The notes beneath the pieces are model-generated. The model did no database searches, was not told the DNA's origin, and saw only the letters and a program-made list of their open reading frames with translations. The translations under genes and the position numbers were made by a program. 64,000 bases of DNA, taken from assembly GCA_015689645.1 (NCBI GenBank), contig WVSM01000002.1:416671-480670 (forward strand), in the 5' to 3' direction. Origin of the DNA: Rhodobacterales bacterium HKCCE4037 (GTDB taxonomy: Bacteria > Pseudomonadota > Alphaproteobacteria > Rhodobacterales > Rhodobacteraceae). Positions 17,247 through 27,171 of the stretch are shown in pieces; the first letter of the stretch is position 1, and each line of letters begins with the position of its first letter.

Positions 17247-18833
17247 TCAGTGACGGAAGTGACGCATGCCGGTGAAGACCATGGCAAGGCCGGCCTCGTC
17301 GGCCGCCGCGATCACCTCGTCATCGCGCATGGAGCCCCCGGGCTGGATCACCGCCGTCGCGCCCGCCTCGGCCGCGGCCAGAAGGCCATCGGCGAAGGGG
17401 AAGAACGCGTCGGAGGCGACAACGGAGCCTTTGGCCGGTGTCTCGGGCAGGCCCAGTTCCTCACCCATGCGCGCGGCCTTGAGTGCTGCGATGGTCGAAC
17501 TGTCCACGCGGCTCATCTGGCCTGCGCCGATGCCGACGGTCGCCGCGTTCCTGGCGTAGATGATCGCGTTCGATTTCACGTGCTTGGCCACGGTCCATGC
17601 GAAGCGGAGGTCCAGCATCTCCTGCCCCGTGGGTTCGCGTTTAGTCACGATCCTCAGCGCATCCGGCTCGATCCGCCCGGTGTCCTTGTCCTGCACCAGA
17701 AGCCCGCCCGCGACCTGCTTGAACGCGGTCACGCGGGTTTTCGGGTTCGGCAGACCGCCGGTCGTGAGAAGCCGCAGGTTCTTCTTCGCAGCGAAGATCG
17801 CCTTGGCGTCGTCATCGGCTTCGGGCGCGATGACCACCTCGGTGAAGATCTTGACGATCTCCTCCGCCGTCGCACCGTCGAGCGGCTGGTTCAGCGCGAC
17901 GATGCCGCCGAAGGCGCTGGTGCGGTCGCAGTCGAACGCGGCGCGGTAGGCGTCAAGCACCGTGTCACCGCGCGCCACGCCGCAGGGGTTGGCGTGCTTG
18001 ATGATCGCCACGGCAGGACCGTCCGAAGGCGGGAATTCCGCCACCAGCTCGAACGCCGCGTCGGTGTCGTTGATGTTGTTGTAACTCAGCGCCTTGCCCT
18101 GGTGCTGGGTGGCCGTCGCAACGCCGGGGCGGTTCGAGCCATCGGTGTAGAATGCCGCCTTCTGGTGCGGGTTCTCGCCGTAGCGCATTTCCTGCGCCAG
18201 CGTTCCGGCAAATGCGCGGTAGGGCGGTGTGTCGATTTCGGCGGCATTGGCCATCCAGCTTGAAACCGCCGCGTCATAGGCCGCCGTGCGCGCGTAAGCG
18301 GCCTGCGCCATGCGCTGCCGGAAGGCGAAGGTGGTGCCGCCGTGTTTGCCAAGCTCTTCAAGCAGGGCGGGGTATTGGCCGGGCGTCGTCAGAACCGTGA
18401 CCGCACCGTGGTTCTTCGCCGCCGCGCGGATCATCGCGGGGCCGCCGATGTCGATATTCTCGATGCAGGTCTCGTAATCCGCGCCGGCCGCGACGGTGGC
18501 CTCGAACGGGTAGAGGTTCACGCACAGCAGGTCGATCGGGCCGATGCCGTGTTCTTCCATTGCCGCGACGTGCTCGGGGTTGTCGCGCAAGGCCAGAAGC
18601 CCGCCGTGGATCATCGGGTGCAGCGTCTTCACGCGGCCATCCATCATCTCGGGGAACCCGGTGACCTCCGAGACGTCCTTAACTTCCAGGCCCGCATCGC
18701 GCAGCGCCTTTGCCGTGCCGCCTGTGCTCAGCAATTCCACGCCTTGCGCCGCAAGCGTCCTGGCGAAATCCAGAAGGCCGGTCTTGTCGGAAACGGACAG
18801 CAGCGCGCGGGTCAGAGGGGCGGGGTCTTGCAT
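17247..18833 (-). CDS. purH: Bifunctional AICAR transformylase / IMP cyclohydrolase PurH
   Basis: Cytosolic enzyme for the last two steps of IMP synthesis; 528 residues, the normal length. The N-terminal cyclohydrolase domain begins [17 protein letters not shown], with [13 protein letters not shown] and [11 protein letters not shown]. The transformylase half shows [14 protein letters not shown] (as [14 protein letters not shown]), [11 protein letters not shown] with the catalytic Lys-His, and ending [24 protein letters not shown]. The frame extends farther upstream, but the ATG at 18831-18833 has AAGGA at good distance and matches homologues. Confidence 0.97.
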   Translation of the reverse strand: MQDPAPLTRALLSVSDKTGLLDFARTLAAQGVELLSTGGTAKALRDAGLEVKDVSEVTGFPEMMDGRVKTLHPMIHGGLLALRDNPEHVAAMEEHGIGPIDLLCVNLYPFEATVAAGADYETCIENIDIGGPAMIRAAAKNHGAVTVLTTPGQYPALLEELGKHGGTTFAFRQRMAQAAYARTAAYDAAVSSWMANAAEIDTPPYRAFAGTLAQEMRYGENPHQKAAFYTDGSNRPGVATATQHQGKALSYNNINDTDAAFELVAEFPPSDGPAVAIIKHANPCGVARGDTVLDAYRAAFDCDRTSAFGGIVALNQPLDGATAEEIVKIFTEVVIAPEADDDAKAIFAAKKNLRLLTTGGLPNPKTRVTAFKQVAGGLLVQDKDTGRIEPDALRIVTKREPTGQEMLDLRFAWTVAKHVKSNAIIYARNAATVGIGAGQMSRVDSSTIAALKAARMGEELGLPETPAKGSVVASDAFFPFADGLLAAAEAGATAVIQPGGSMRDDEVIAAADEAGLAMVFTGMRHFRH

Positions 18834-18858
18834 GGGCAATCCTTCGGTCTCGGGCCGC

Positions 18859-20601
18859 TCAGAACGGCAGGTCAGGGGCGGGCAGAAGCGCGGCAGGGCG
18901 CGCGATGGACCACGATACGGCTGCCCCATACCCCCGGACGCGGCTGGATAAAACGATCTGTTTTGTCGCGCGTGGGGTCAGCCGGTCTGCGTCGAAGTAA
19001 ACCGAGGGCTGGATGGAGAGCTGCCCTTCGCCGCCATGGCGGAAGACCCAGACCTCTTCGTTCTCCAGCGTCAGGGAAACCGCCGCGCCGCCCATATCGA
19101 GTTCAACAATCACATCCGGGTGCAAATGGAATCGCGCCGCAAACCGCAAGCCCACGTCCGACGGCAGGTTGCGATTGATCGCGAGGAATTTTTCCCGGTC
19201 GTGGCCGTCGAGCGCGGCAAGCCCATCCTCACCGCGCAACAGGTTGCCGTGATCCTCCAGGGTAAGGGACCGCAGGTGCACCAGGCCATGGGTCCGCCGC
19301 CAGCCGTCGTGGGACAGGATCAACCCCTCGCCATTGGCGATCTCGGCGACCTGGATCGACACGTCAGAGGGGCCTTCCGCGAAACCGAGCCGTTCTGGCG
19401 GACGGTCCCGGGCCTTCTCGCTGAAACGGGAGGAGGAATAACCCTGAAGCGAAACGGTCGAATGGCTGACCGTCGCGCGGCCCGCCCGCCGCCAGTCCGG
19501 CCCGAAGGCCGCGCCCGAGCCCGCGTTGACGATCAGCGGATGGTTGGCCGAGGTCATCTCGAACGACAGCGTTCCGGCATGGGCGTTGGTCGAAGCGGGG
19601 CCGATCTGCGGCGGGGCGGCATCGGTGATGACGGTCACGCGACCCGAGGCCATGCGCGCGTAGCCCATCGCCAGCCCTTTCATGCGCGACGGCCGCACGC
19701 CTGACTGGATCAACGCCCCGATCAGACGCCCCGGCGCACCCCGCCCGCCGCCGTGGGCGCGCACGAGGCTGCCATCGGCATGGCGGATCGCGCGCAGGGT
19801 CGGCGCGATGCGCATGATCGCGGTGTCGACCGCCGGGTCCGCGCGCTTTCCGGTCTCCTGAAGGATCTGCGCAGCCCATGTGAGCAGCACGAAGACCTCA
19901 AGCAATTCCTCGGGGTTGCGGGTGACGATACCACCCTGCGGGTCGATCTCGCGCGCGCATTCCTGTGCCAGCCCGCGCAGGGCCGGGTCGAGATGCGTTT
20001 CCATCCCGATCAACGCGCAGGCGGAATAGATCAGGCCGGTCAGTGCTTCGAACCGGGGCAGCCCGCTGGAGGATTTGCGCCACGTCTGCGCCAGGTACGC
20101 GGTCTGGCGCGACAGGGCGGCGTGAAAGGCCTTCGTCTGCTTCGCTTCCTGCCCGTTCATCAGGAACAGCGTCTGGCTGAGCCACCGGATCTGTCGCCGG
20201 CCTGTCAGGTCCGCACTCCACCCCGGCCCCTTGCCCTTGCCATAGCGTGCCAGCCAATCGCCGAGCCATGCTTGCGCAGTGGCGCGGCCGCCGCCGTCCG
20301 GCACTGCGGCGAGGTCGTCGAGCCACTCGAAGCCGTGCAGCGCGGCCTCGAAATCCTCCGTCGGCGGGTCGATGTCCCACGGGCTTTGTCCCCTGGCTTC
20401 CACCAGCGCACCGCCAAGCCGGAAGTTGCCCGCCATAAGCTGCCGACCCCGGCTGGCGGAGCCGGGAAAGCGCGGCTCTGGTTGCCACAGGAAGCCCTGC
20501 ATCTTCGGCCCGAACCCGGCGCGCCATGCCGCCCACCTTTGGCCGCGCCGCGCATCACGCGGGCGGGGCCTGCCGGGGGAAGGAGAATTCGGCTCGGACA
20601 T
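18859..20601 (-). CDS. Heparinase II/III family protein
   Basis: A 580-residue protein of the heparinase II/III superfamily: an N-terminal alpha/alpha toroid (about residues 60-290, with [20 protein letters not shown] and [21 protein letters not shown]) and a C-terminal beta-sandwich lyase-like domain (about residues 310-560, with [14 protein letters not shown]). No signal peptide is visible, unusual for a polysaccharide lyase. Family members of this kind sit between rsmB and purH in many Rhodobacteraceae. Activity on any polysaccharide is unproven; a role in handling a cell-envelope glycan is only an inference. No clear Shine-Dalgarno before the chosen ATG, so the start is less certain. Confidence 0.85.
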   Translation of the reverse strand: MSEPNSPSPGRPRPRDARRGQRWAAWRAGFGPKMQGFLWQPEPRFPGSASRGRQLMAGNFRLGGALVEARGQSPWDIDPPTEDFEAALHGFEWLDDLAAVPDGGGRATAQAWLGDWLARYGKGKGPGWSADLTGRRQIRWLSQTLFLMNGQEAKQTKAFHAALSRQTAYLAQTWRKSSSGLPRFEALTGLIYSACALIGMETHLDPALRGLAQECAREIDPQGGIVTRNPEELLEVFVLLTWAAQILQETGKRADPAVDTAIMRIAPTLRAIRHADGSLVRAHGGGRGAPGRLIGALIQSGVRPSRMKGLAMGYARMASGRVTVITDAAPPQIGPASTNAHAGTLSFEMTSANHPLIVNAGSGAAFGPDWRRAGRATVSHSTVSLQGYSSSRFSEKARDRPPERLGFAEGPSDVSIQVAEIANGEGLILSHDGWRRTHGLVHLRSLTLEDHGNLLRGEDGLAALDGHDREKFLAINRNLPSDVGLRFAARFHLHPDVIVELDMGGAAVSLTLENEEVWVFRHGGEGQLSIQPSVYFDADRLTPRATKQIVLSSRVRGYGAAVSWSIARPAALLPAPDLPF

Positions 20602-20663
20602 GGAGAAAAGGCTGCTCGGCTTTCAGGTTTTGCGCGTCAGGATAATCGCTGCGGCGCGGGCTG

Positions 20664-21896
20664 TCACGAATGGCGGAGCGCCGCCATGTAGAACCCGTCG
20701 AGCCCGCCCCGATCCGGCCAGTGCGACGGGAACAGGCGCAGGCCGCCCTCCGGACTGGCCCAATCGGCCTCACCGCCAAGCGTAATCGGATCGGCCGGGA
20801 TCACGCGCAGATCGGGATGGCGTTTCAGGGCGGCTGTGACCTGAAACTCGCCTTCGACAGGAAGCAGGGAGCAGGTGCAATAGACCAGCGTCCCGCCCGG
20901 CTTCAGTAGCGTCAGCGCGTGGTCGAGCAGGCGCATCTGGAGCTTCGTCAGAGGCTCCACTTCGCGCCCGTTCTTCACGAAGGGCAAGTCGGGGTGGCGG
21001 CGGATCGTGCCGGTGGCCGTGCAGGGCGCATCCAGAAGAACCGCGTCGTATTTCCCCGTATGATCAAAGGCATCCTGCGTCACGAGCTTGGCGTTCAGCC
21101 CCGTCCGCGCAAGGTTCTCGGCCACGCGTTCCATGCGCGGCTCGGACACATCGAGCGCCGTCACATCCGCCCCGGCCGCGGCTAACTGCATCGTCTTGCC
21201 GCCCGGCGCGGCGCAGAGGTCGAGCACGGATTTGCCCGCAACATCGCCGAGCAACTTCACCGGCAAGGCGGCGGCGGCGTCCTGCACCCAGAAGGCACCC
21301 TCCTCGTAGCCGGGCAGGGCAGTCACCTGCGGGTGGCCGTGCAGGCGAAGCGATCCGGTCGGCAGAATCTCGGCCCCTTCGAGGGTGAACCCCGGCTCTT
21401 TCGGCGTCAGGTCCAGCGGCGGGGCCTTGGCATGAGCCTCCTGGATCGCGCGCAGACCATCGGCGCCAATCCGCTTGCGCAGCGCCTTGTCGACCCAGGG
21501 CGGCACCCGTTGCGCAGGTGCGGCCGCGAATGCCTCCGGCCCATCGGCGATGACCTTGCGCAGGACGGCGTTCACCATGCCCGAGGCCTTCGCGGTCTTC
21601 GGATGCTTCTTGGCAATCGACACAAGCTCATGCGTGACGCCATGGGCGTCTTCGTCATTTCCCAGAAGCTCCACCACCCCAAGGCGCAGGATATTCTGCA
21701 CCGCAAGCTGTGGTTTGCGCATCGCGTAGGGCTCCAGCACCGCGTCGGCGGCGCCGATCTGGCGCAGGACCTGAGCGGCGAGACGGCTGGCGCGGGCTGC
21801 CTCGGCCCCGTCGGCGGGCACCTTCACATGGGCGAGCATCCGCTTTTCGCGGAGAACGGCGTCGAGCAGATGAAGGGCGGCTTGGCGAGCCTGCAT
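20664..21896 (-). CDS. rsmB: 16S rRNA (cytosine-C5)-methyltransferase RsmB-like
   Basis: SAM-dependent RNA m5C methyltransferase, 410 residues, with an N-terminal NusB-like helical domain (MQARQAALHLLDAVLREKRM onward) and a Rossmann methyltransferase domain. The SAM loop is LDLCAAPGGKTMQLA; catalytic DAPCTATGTIRRHPD and VYCTCSLLPVEGE hold the two cysteines of the mechanism. The ATG at 21894-21896 is preferred over one nine codons upstream since it follows AAGGA and matches the NusB-domain start. It heads the long minus-strand block ending at rmuC. Confidence 0.93.
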   Translation of the reverse strand: MQARQAALHLLDAVLREKRMLAHVKVPADGAEAARASRLAAQVLRQIGAADAVLEPYAMRKPQLAVQNILRLGVVELLGNDEDAHGVTHELVSIAKKHPKTAKASGMVNAVLRKVIADGPEAFAAAPAQRVPPWVDKALRKRIGADGLRAIQEAHAKAPPLDLTPKEPGFTLEGAEILPTGSLRLHGHPQVTALPGYEEGAFWVQDAAAALPVKLLGDVAGKSVLDLCAAPGGKTMQLAAAGADVTALDVSEPRMERVAENLARTGLNAKLVTQDAFDHTGKYDAVLLDAPCTATGTIRRHPDLPFVKNGREVEPLTKLQMRLLDHALTLLKPGGTLVYCTCSLLPVEGEFQVTAALKRHPDLRVIPADPITLGGEADWASPEGGLRLFPSHWPDRGGLDGFYMAALRHS

Positions 21897-21973
21897 GGGC
21901 GCGTGTCCTTGTTGAACGAACAAGCGCCGCGTATATCAGGGGGACCGGTTGAGACAAGCGGAGGCTTGCAACG

Positions 21974-22147
21974 ATGAGTGACCCGAAAGACCTGCCGCCC
22001 GAGGCGCAGCGCGCGCTGGCCGAGGCCGAAGAGCGCCGGAAACAGGCGAAAGCGCTTGAGCTTCCGACCGAACTCGGTGGGCGCGACGGCCCGGAACCCG
22101 TGCGTTACGGCGATTGGGAGCGGAAGGGGATCGCTGTCGATTTCTGA
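21974..22147 (+). CDS. DUF1674 protein (SdhAF4-like succinate dehydrogenase assembly factor)
   Basis: A 57-residue protein ending in the DUF1674 signature GPEPVRYGDWERKGIAVDF, the part shared with mitochondrial SDHAF4, which helps flavinylated SdhA assemble into succinate dehydrogenase. The N-terminal half is a charged helix (AQRALAEAEERRKQAKAL). It is divergent from rsmB, with 77 bases between the starts. Function as an Sdh assembly factor is inferred from the family; no sdh genes are in the window. Confidence 0.88.
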   Translation: MSDPKDLPPEAQRALAEAEERRKQAKALELPTELGGRDGPEPVRYGDWERKGIAVDF

Positions 22148-22162
22148 GGCGCGTGGCGCGGC

Positions 22163-22522
22163 CTACCGAATACGGAAATCCGCGATGTCGCCCGTGCCCT
22201 CGTCCGCCTGAAACCGGATCGAATTGCCATCGACCGAAACGACCTGGCAATTCCGGCCCCATTGCCGATCGCCCGCCGCAAGCGTGCGGCAGAACAGGCC
22301 GCTTTCCCACGCCCATGTCCCCGTCACGTCGCGCCCCAGCGCCCGGCCGGTGATCGCGCCATCGGGGAGGACCCGCAGCGAAATACCAAGGCGCGTGAGG
22401 TCGCGACCCTGCACGTGGGACAGGAACGCGCTGCGGTCCGTTATGCGGCTGAGGTCGGCCAGTGCCGGAGCGGTCAGGCAAAGGCTGGCCAACGCGGCTG
22501 TGAAGAGAGTTCTGAAGGTCAT
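22163..22522 (-). CDS. Small secreted protein of unknown function
   Basis: 119 residues with a signal peptide (MTFRTLFTAALASLCLTAPALA) and a mature part of about 97 residues with two Cys (LFCRTLAAGDRQWGRNC) that could form one disulfide in the periplasm. The pattern of G-x-W-x-W-E-x-G-L-F-C followed by C-x-V-V resembles small secreted proteins found in other roseobacters, but I cannot name a family. It sits tail to tail with the DUF1674 gene and 51 bases downstream of dapB on the same strand. Confidence 0.65.
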   Translation of the reverse strand: MTFRTLFTAALASLCLTAPALADLSRITDRSAFLSHVQGRDLTRLGISLRVLPDGAITGRALGRDVTGTWAWESGLFCRTLAAGDRQWGRNCQVVSVDGNSIRFQADEGTGDIADFRIR

Positions 22523-22573
22523 GTAACTCGGTTGCACCCTGGTCTGGATGCCGTTTGATCTAGGCCGATCCCG

Positions 22574-23380
22574 CTAGAGGCCAAGCACATCCATCATGTC
22601 GAACTGCCCAGGCCCCTTGCCCTGACCCCAGAGTGCCGCTTTCAACGCGCCGCGCGCGAAGATGGCGCGGTCGGTGGCAAGGTGGCGCAGGACGATCCGT
22701 TCGCCGTCAGCGGCGAAGATCACGTCATGCTCGCCCACAACGTCGCCCCCACGTATGGCGGTGAAGCCGATGTCGCCCCTTTTGCGCGCACCGGTAAGGC
22801 CGTCGCGCCCGCGATCGGACACATCGGCCAAGGATACGTTCCGGCCCTGCGCCGCGGCCTCCCCCAGCATCAGGGCGGTGCCCGATGGCGCGTCGACCTT
22901 GTGGCGGTGATGCGCCTCGACCACCTCGATATCGAAATCCTCGTCCAGTGCGGCCGCGACCTGCTGGGTCAGCTTCACCAGGAGGTTCACGCCCAAGCTC
23001 ATGTTGCCGGCGCGGATGATCGTGGCGTGGCGGGCGCAGGGCTCCAGCGCGGCGATCTGGTCGTCATCCATGCCGGTGGTGCCGATCACATGCACGCAGC
23101 GCGCCTGCGCGGTCAGCTTGGCATGGGCGAGCGTCGCAGCGGGCGAAGTGAAGTCGATCACCGCCTGCGCCTTGACGATGGCGTCGAGCGGATCGTCGTA
23201 AACGGTCACGCCATTCGCCGCGCCGCCCATCGCTTCACCGAGGTCCTTTCCGATCCAGTCGTGGTCCGGCCTCTCGGTCACGGCGATCAGATGTGCGTGA
23301 TCGGAGGCCCCGATCACCTCGATCAGCATCTGGCCCATACGGCCCGATGCGCCCATCACGGCAATTGCTGTGCTGTCCAT
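22574..23380 (-). CDS. dapB: 4-hydroxy-tetrahydrodipicolinate reductase DapB
   Basis: NAD(P)H-dependent reductase of the diaminopimelate/lysine pathway, 268 residues. The dinucleotide motif [10 protein letters not shown] is near the N terminus; the catalytic and substrate block [20 protein letters not shown] and the [14 protein letters not shown] segment are intact. Cytosolic. It is divergent from rbfA, 116 bases apart. Confidence 0.97.
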   Translation of the reverse strand: MDSTAIAVMGASGRMGQMLIEVIGASDHAHLIAVTERPDHDWIGKDLGEAMGGAANGVTVYDDPLDAIVKAQAVIDFTSPAATLAHAKLTAQARCVHVIGTTGMDDDQIAALEPCARHATIIRAGNMSLGVNLLVKLTQQVAAALDEDFDIEVVEAHHRHKVDAPSGTALMLGEAAAQGRNVSLADVSDRGRDGLTGARKRGDIGFTAIRGGDVVGEHDVIFAADGERIVLRHLATDRAIFARGALKAALWGQGKGPGQFDMMDVLGL

Positions 23381-23496
23381 CCTGCGCCTCCTGAACGTCC
23401 TTGCAGCGTCGTAGCGGAAGCCCGCCCGACAGGGAAGCGCCGCTTGCGGGCTAGGGACGCATGCCCTACCTCTGGGTCAAGGCAAGGACGACTGGC

Positions 23497-23913
23497 ATGG
23501 CTCGCAATACACATCACGAAGGCTCAGGCCCATCGCAACGCCAGTTGCGCGTGGGCGAATTGATCCGCCGGACACTGTCGAGTGTGCTGGCGCGGGGCGA
23601 CGTGCATGACCCCGAGTTGAACGCGATGTCGATCACCGTGGCCGAGGTCCGGACCTCGCCCGACTTGAAGGTTGCGACCGTCTACGTGATGCCGCTAGGC
23701 GGTGGCGCGCGAGAGGAAGCGATCCAGGCGCTGAAGCGCAACCGGGGTGAATTGCGCCGCGCGTTGATGAAGGACATGACGCTGAAATATGCGCCGGACC
23801 TGCGCTTCGTGATCGACGAGACCTTCGACCGGATGGATGAAACCCGCGAGATGCTGGCCCGCGCGGAAGTGCGCCGCGACGTGGAGAAACGCGACGAGGA
23901 GGGTGAGGCATGA
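23497..23913 (+). CDS. rbfA: Ribosome-binding factor A
   Basis: 30S subunit maturation factor with a KH-like fold, 138 residues. Family features: [37 protein letters not shown] and [22 protein letters not shown]. The ATG at 23497 follows AAGGA; an ATG 36 bases upstream adds residues not seen in homologues. It overlaps the next gene by four bases (ATGA) and is in an rbfA-truB type cluster. Confidence 0.95.
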   Translation: MARNTHHEGSGPSQRQLRVGELIRRTLSSVLARGDVHDPELNAMSITVAEVRTSPDLKVATVYVMPLGGGAREEAIQALKRNRGELRRALMKDMTLKYAPDLRFVIDETFDRMDETREMLARAEVRRDVEKRDEEGEA

Positions 23914-24665
23914 TGATCCGTGCCGTGACCCTCATGACCGCGCTGCTCACCCCGGTCGCGGCCTCGGCACAATGCGAGACCGTGCTGTTCGACGGCGCGG
24001 AATTCACAGCCTGTGAAGTGGACCTGACGCAATCCGATGTCCGCCTGTTCCTGCGGGACGGGGATGGTGAGGTCCTCGGCACCTTCGGCCGCGTCGACGA
24101 GCAATTGCCCGAAGGCAGCCGCCTGAGCCTCGCCATGAACGCGGGCATGTTCCACGAGGATCGCTCTCCGGTTGGTCTCTATGTCGAGAATGGTGAAGAG
24201 GAGATGCGCATCATCACCTCGGACGGGCCGGGCAATTTCGGGCTGCTCCCCAATGGTGTGCTCTGCCTTGGCGCGGGCGAGGCCGCGGTGATCGAAAGCC
24301 GCCGCTTCGCCGAGAACCCGCCGGACTGCGCCTATGCCACCCAATCCGGGCCGATGCTGGTGATCGACGGCGAATTGCATCCCCGTTTCGTGCGCAACAG
24401 CGAGTCGCTGAACATCCGCAACGGCGTTGGCGTCGATGCCTCGGGCGAACGCATGTGGATGGTGATCTCGGACCAGGCCGTGAACTTCCACCATTTCGCG
24501 CGGTTTTTCCGCGACCACCTCGGCACGCCGAATGCGCTTTATTTCGATGGGCGCGTGTCGCGCCTACACGCGCCGGAAATCGGGCGCTCGGACCTCGGGT
24601 TTCCCATCGGGCCGATCATCGGCGTGGTCGGCGGGGACGATGCCGTGACCTCCGGCGACGGCTGA
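23910..24665 (+). CDS. Secreted phosphodiester glycosidase family protein (NAGPA/DUF2233)
   Basis: 251 residues with a signal peptide ([21 protein letters not shown]). The mature part matches the phosphodiester glycosidase (NAGPA, DUF2233) fold: [51 protein letters not shown] and [16 protein letters not shown]. Characterised relatives remove sugars from phosphodiesters or phosphoglycans; the bacterial periplasmic forms are mostly uncharacterised. It is translationally coupled to rbfA and 25 bases upstream of truB, an odd place for an exported enzyme. Confidence 0.87.
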   Translation: MMIRAVTLMTALLTPVAASAQCETVLFDGAEFTACEVDLTQSDVRLFLRDGDGEVLGTFGRVDEQLPEGSRLSLAMNAGMFHEDRSPVGLYVENGEEEMRIITSDGPGNFGLLPNGVLCLGAGEAAVIESRRFAENPPDCAYATQSGPMLVIDGELHPRFVRNSESLNIRNGVGVDASGERMWMVISDQAVNFHHFARFFRDHLGTPNALYFDGRVSRLHAPEIGRSDLGFPIGPIIGVVGGDDAVTSGDG

Positions 24666-24690
24666 GAGCGGCCCGAGGGAGAGACGTTTC

Positions 24691-25596
24691 ATGGGACGCA
24701 AGCGCAACGGCCGCGACATTTCCGGTTGGCTTCTGGTCGACAAACCGGCGGGGATCACCTCCACCGCAGTGGTCAACAAGGTGCGCTGGTGTTTCGACGC
24801 GAAAAAGGCGGGCCATGCGGGCACGCTCGACCCCGACGCGACCGGGTTGCTGCCGGTGGCGCTTGGCGAGGCGACGAAGACGATCGCCTACCTCGGGGAC
24901 GCGCTGAAGGCCTACGAGTTCCGGATGCGGATGGGCGTGGCGACGCGCACCGATGATGCCGAGGGCGAGGTGATTGGCGAAAGCGATCTGCGCCCCTCCG
25001 ACGCCGAGATCGAAGCGGCCCTGCCCGCCTTCGTCGGCGACATCCGCCAGGTGCCGCCGCAATTTTCCGCCGTGAAAATCGATGGCGAACGGGCGTATGA
25101 CATCGCGCGGGGCGGCGGCGAGATGGAGCTTGCGGCGCGGGATCTCTACGTCGACGAATTGTCGATGATCGGTCGAGTGGATGAAGACCACGTGGACCTG
25201 CGGTTCGTCTGCGGCTCGGGCGGTTACGTGCGTTCGATCGCCCGCGATCTGGGGGAAGCATTGGGCTGTCTTGGCCACGTTCTCTGGCTCAAGCGCGTCT
25301 GGGTCGGGCCATTCGATATCGAGGACGCGGTGCCGCTGGACCGGGTCGAGGCGCTGGCGAAAACACCGGAACTTGATGAATTGTTGGAACCGGTCGCGCT
25401 GGCGTTGGACGGACTGCCGGAGGTGCGGGCGACCGACGCGGGCGCGATCCGCCTGCGTAACGGCAATCCGGGCCAGGTGCTGCCGGGGAACGTGGAATAC
25501 GGCGACATGGCCTGGGCCTCGCTCGACGGGGTGCCGGTGGCCGTGGGGCGGTTCCGGGGCGGTGAGTTGCATCCCGAGCGGGTATTCAACCTGTGA
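24691..25596 (+). CDS. truB: tRNA pseudouridine(55) synthase TruB
   Basis: Makes pseudouridine 55 in the T-loop of tRNAs; 301 residues. [20 protein letters not shown] opens the fold, and the catalytic Asp lies in [20 protein letters not shown]. Further family blocks are [20 protein letters not shown] and [19 protein letters not shown], with a C-terminal PUA-like portion ([20 protein letters not shown]). Third gene of the rbfA cluster. Confidence 0.96.
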   Translation: MGRKRNGRDISGWLLVDKPAGITSTAVVNKVRWCFDAKKAGHAGTLDPDATGLLPVALGEATKTIAYLGDALKAYEFRMRMGVATRTDDAEGEVIGESDLRPSDAEIEAALPAFVGDIRQVPPQFSAVKIDGERAYDIARGGGEMELAARDLYVDELSMIGRVDEDHVDLRFVCGSGGYVRSIARDLGEALGCLGHVLWLKRVWVGPFDIEDAVPLDRVEALAKTPELDELLEPVALALDGLPEVRATDAGAIRLRNGNPGQVLPGNVEYGDMAWASLDGVPVAVGRFRGGELHPERVFNL

Positions 25597-25604
25597 AAGT
25601 GGAC

Positions 25605-25651
25605 GGGCCGTGGCGCGCCGCCCACCCGCCCACCCCGTCGCGCCACGGCCC
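25605..25651. repeat. Long perfect intergenic hairpin
   Basis: Two 13-base arms (GGGCCGTGGCGCG and its exact complement) enclose a 21-base C-rich loop. It starts nine bases after the truB stop. There is no T-run, so it is not a classic terminator; it could still end or protect the rbfA-truB transcript. The loop resembles part of the intergenic repeats at 38237-38287 and 50615-50660. Confidence 0.65.
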
Positions 25652-25726
25652 GGCGCAAAATTGCTGGCGGCGTTTTGAGTTGCAGAGGTTGGAGTTGAGT
25701 TTTTCTGGCAAGATGAAAGGGCGGGC

Positions 25727-26239
25727 GTGATCGAGCGGGAACATCTGAAGGGCGACGCGGCCTCGGTCGCGGTCTATTCCGATTGCGAGCTCTATCGCTA
25801 TTCCCTCACGCGGGTCTGGGATGCAGGCGGCAAGCGGGCGCTGTTCATCATGCTGAACCCTTCGACGGCCACCGAGGTGCAGAATGATCCCACGGTCGAA
25901 CGCTGCGAGCGGCGCGCCCGCGCGCTGGGGTTCGGGGCGTTCCGGGTGCTCAACATCTTCGCGTGGCGCGCCACCGATCCGCGTGACATGCGTGCCGCGG
26001 GGGATCCGGTTGGGCCGGAGAATGACGCGGCGATCCTGGGCTCGCTCGATTGGGCCGACGCGGTGATCTGCGCCTGGGGCACCCATGGCGCGCACCTCGG
26101 GCGTGGTCCCGCGGTCGAGGCGCTGCTGCGCGCGGCGGGGGTGGAAATGCTGCATCTGGGCCTGTCGAAAGAGGGGCATCCCAAGCATCCGCTCTATATC
26201 GGCTACAAGGTGCAACCGGAGGTGTGGCATGGCGATTGA
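25727..26239 (+). CDS. DUF1643 family protein
   Basis: 170 residues with the DUF1643 signature: ALFIMLNPSTATEVQNDPTVERC early, then FGAFRVLNIFAWRATDPRDM and DAVICAWGTHG, ending LGLSKEGHPKHPLYIGYKV. DUF1643 proteins are small, soluble, of unknown function and often sit near mobile or DNA-related genes, though no such genes are here. Its 3' end overlaps the start of the following hydrolase gene by 11 bases, so the two are coupled. Confidence 0.88.
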   Translation: MIEREHLKGDAASVAVYSDCELYRYSLTRVWDAGGKRALFIMLNPSTATEVQNDPTVERCERRARALGFGAFRVLNIFAWRATDPRDMRAAGDPVGPENDAAILGSLDWADAVICAWGTHGAHLGRGPAVEALLRAAGVEMLHLGLSKEGHPKHPLYIGYKVQPEVWHGD

Positions 26240-27113
26240 GGGTTTCACGCAAAGCTTCGTGGATGCGGGCGCGGTGCGGCTGAGCGTGCATCGGGCCGGG
26301 CAGGGCGCGGCGCTGATCCTGCTGCACGGCTATCCGCAGAACCACCATTGCTGGGAAAAGATCGCGCCCGCCTTGGCCGCACAGTTCGACGTGATCGTGC
26401 CGGACCTGCGCGGTTACGGCGAAAGCGATGCGCCCGAAGGGGTGGAGGCCTATGCCAAGCGCGAGATGGCGCGCGATATCGTCGGGCTGATGGACGCGCT
26501 GGGTCTGGAGAAGGCCCATGTGCTCGGCCACGACCGGGGCGCGCGGGTCTCCTACCGGCTGGCGCTGGATCACCCGGACCGTGTCGACCGCCTCGGCATC
26601 ATCGAGATCGTGCCGACCGGGGATTTCTGGGCCGCCTGGAACGCCGAACTGGCCATGGCGGCCTATCATTGGACGTTCCTTGCGCAGCCCGCCCCGATGC
26701 CGGAGCGGATGATCCTGTCGGACGGGCCGGGTTATATCGACTGGACGCTGGGGGGCTGGACCCACGGGCGTGGGTTGGAGCCGTTCAGCGCGGCGGCGCT
26801 GGAGAGTTACCGCGCGCAGGGGGCGGACCCCGTGCGCGTCGCGGCGATGTGCAACGACTACCGCGCGGGCGCGACGATCGACCGGAAGATCGACGCTGAG
26901 AGCCGCGCAGCAGGCGACCGGATCAAGGCGCCGATGCTGTTCGCTTGGGGCGCCAACGGGTTTCCGGCGCGAACGGGGGATCCGCTCGGGGTCTGGCGCG
27001 ACTGGGCGGAAGATCTGCGCGGGGTCGAGTTGCAGGGCTCCGGCCATTTCGCGATGGAAGAGGTGCCCGAGGCTGTGCTGGACGCCGTGATGGGCCACTT
27101 CGCGTCGGAGTGA
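26229..27113 (+). CDS. Alpha/beta hydrolase, haloacetate (fluoroacetate) dehalogenase-like
   Basis: 294-residue alpha/beta hydrolase of the fluoroacetate dehalogenase branch. Visible are LLHGYPQNHHCWEK (oxyanion region), the nucleophile elbow GHDRGARVSYR with Asp102 as nucleophile and Arg103/Arg106 as carboxylate binders, the halide-pocket pair His147-Trp148 in YHWTFLAQPAPMPE, Trp177, Tyr211 in CNDYRAG, and the base His273 in GSGHFAMEE. Compared with the characterised Rhodopseudomonas enzyme from memory, every key residue matches except that the acid of the triad is Glu126 (GIIEIVPT) instead of Asp. Predicted to hydrolyse a C-halogen bond in a haloacid, or an epoxide/ester in a diverged homologue. 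Start at 26229 excludes an unrelated upstream extension. Confidence 0.85.
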   Translation: MAIEGFTQSFVDAGAVRLSVHRAGQGAALILLHGYPQNHHCWEKIAPALAAQFDVIVPDLRGYGESDAPEGVEAYAKREMARDIVGLMDALGLEKAHVLGHDRGARVSYRLALDHPDRVDRLGIIEIVPTGDFWAAWNAELAMAAYHWTFLAQPAPMPERMILSDGPGYIDWTLGGWTHGRGLEPFSAAALESYRAQGADPVRVAAMCNDYRAGATIDRKIDAESRAAGDRIKAPMLFAWGANGFPARTGDPLGVWRDWAEDLRGVELQGSGHFAMEEVPEAVLDAVMGHFASE

Positions 27114-27171
27114 CGCAAATGCCGACGTGACAGCGAAGGACGAAGGCCGTGCCGCTCGGCCGCGCCGGATC

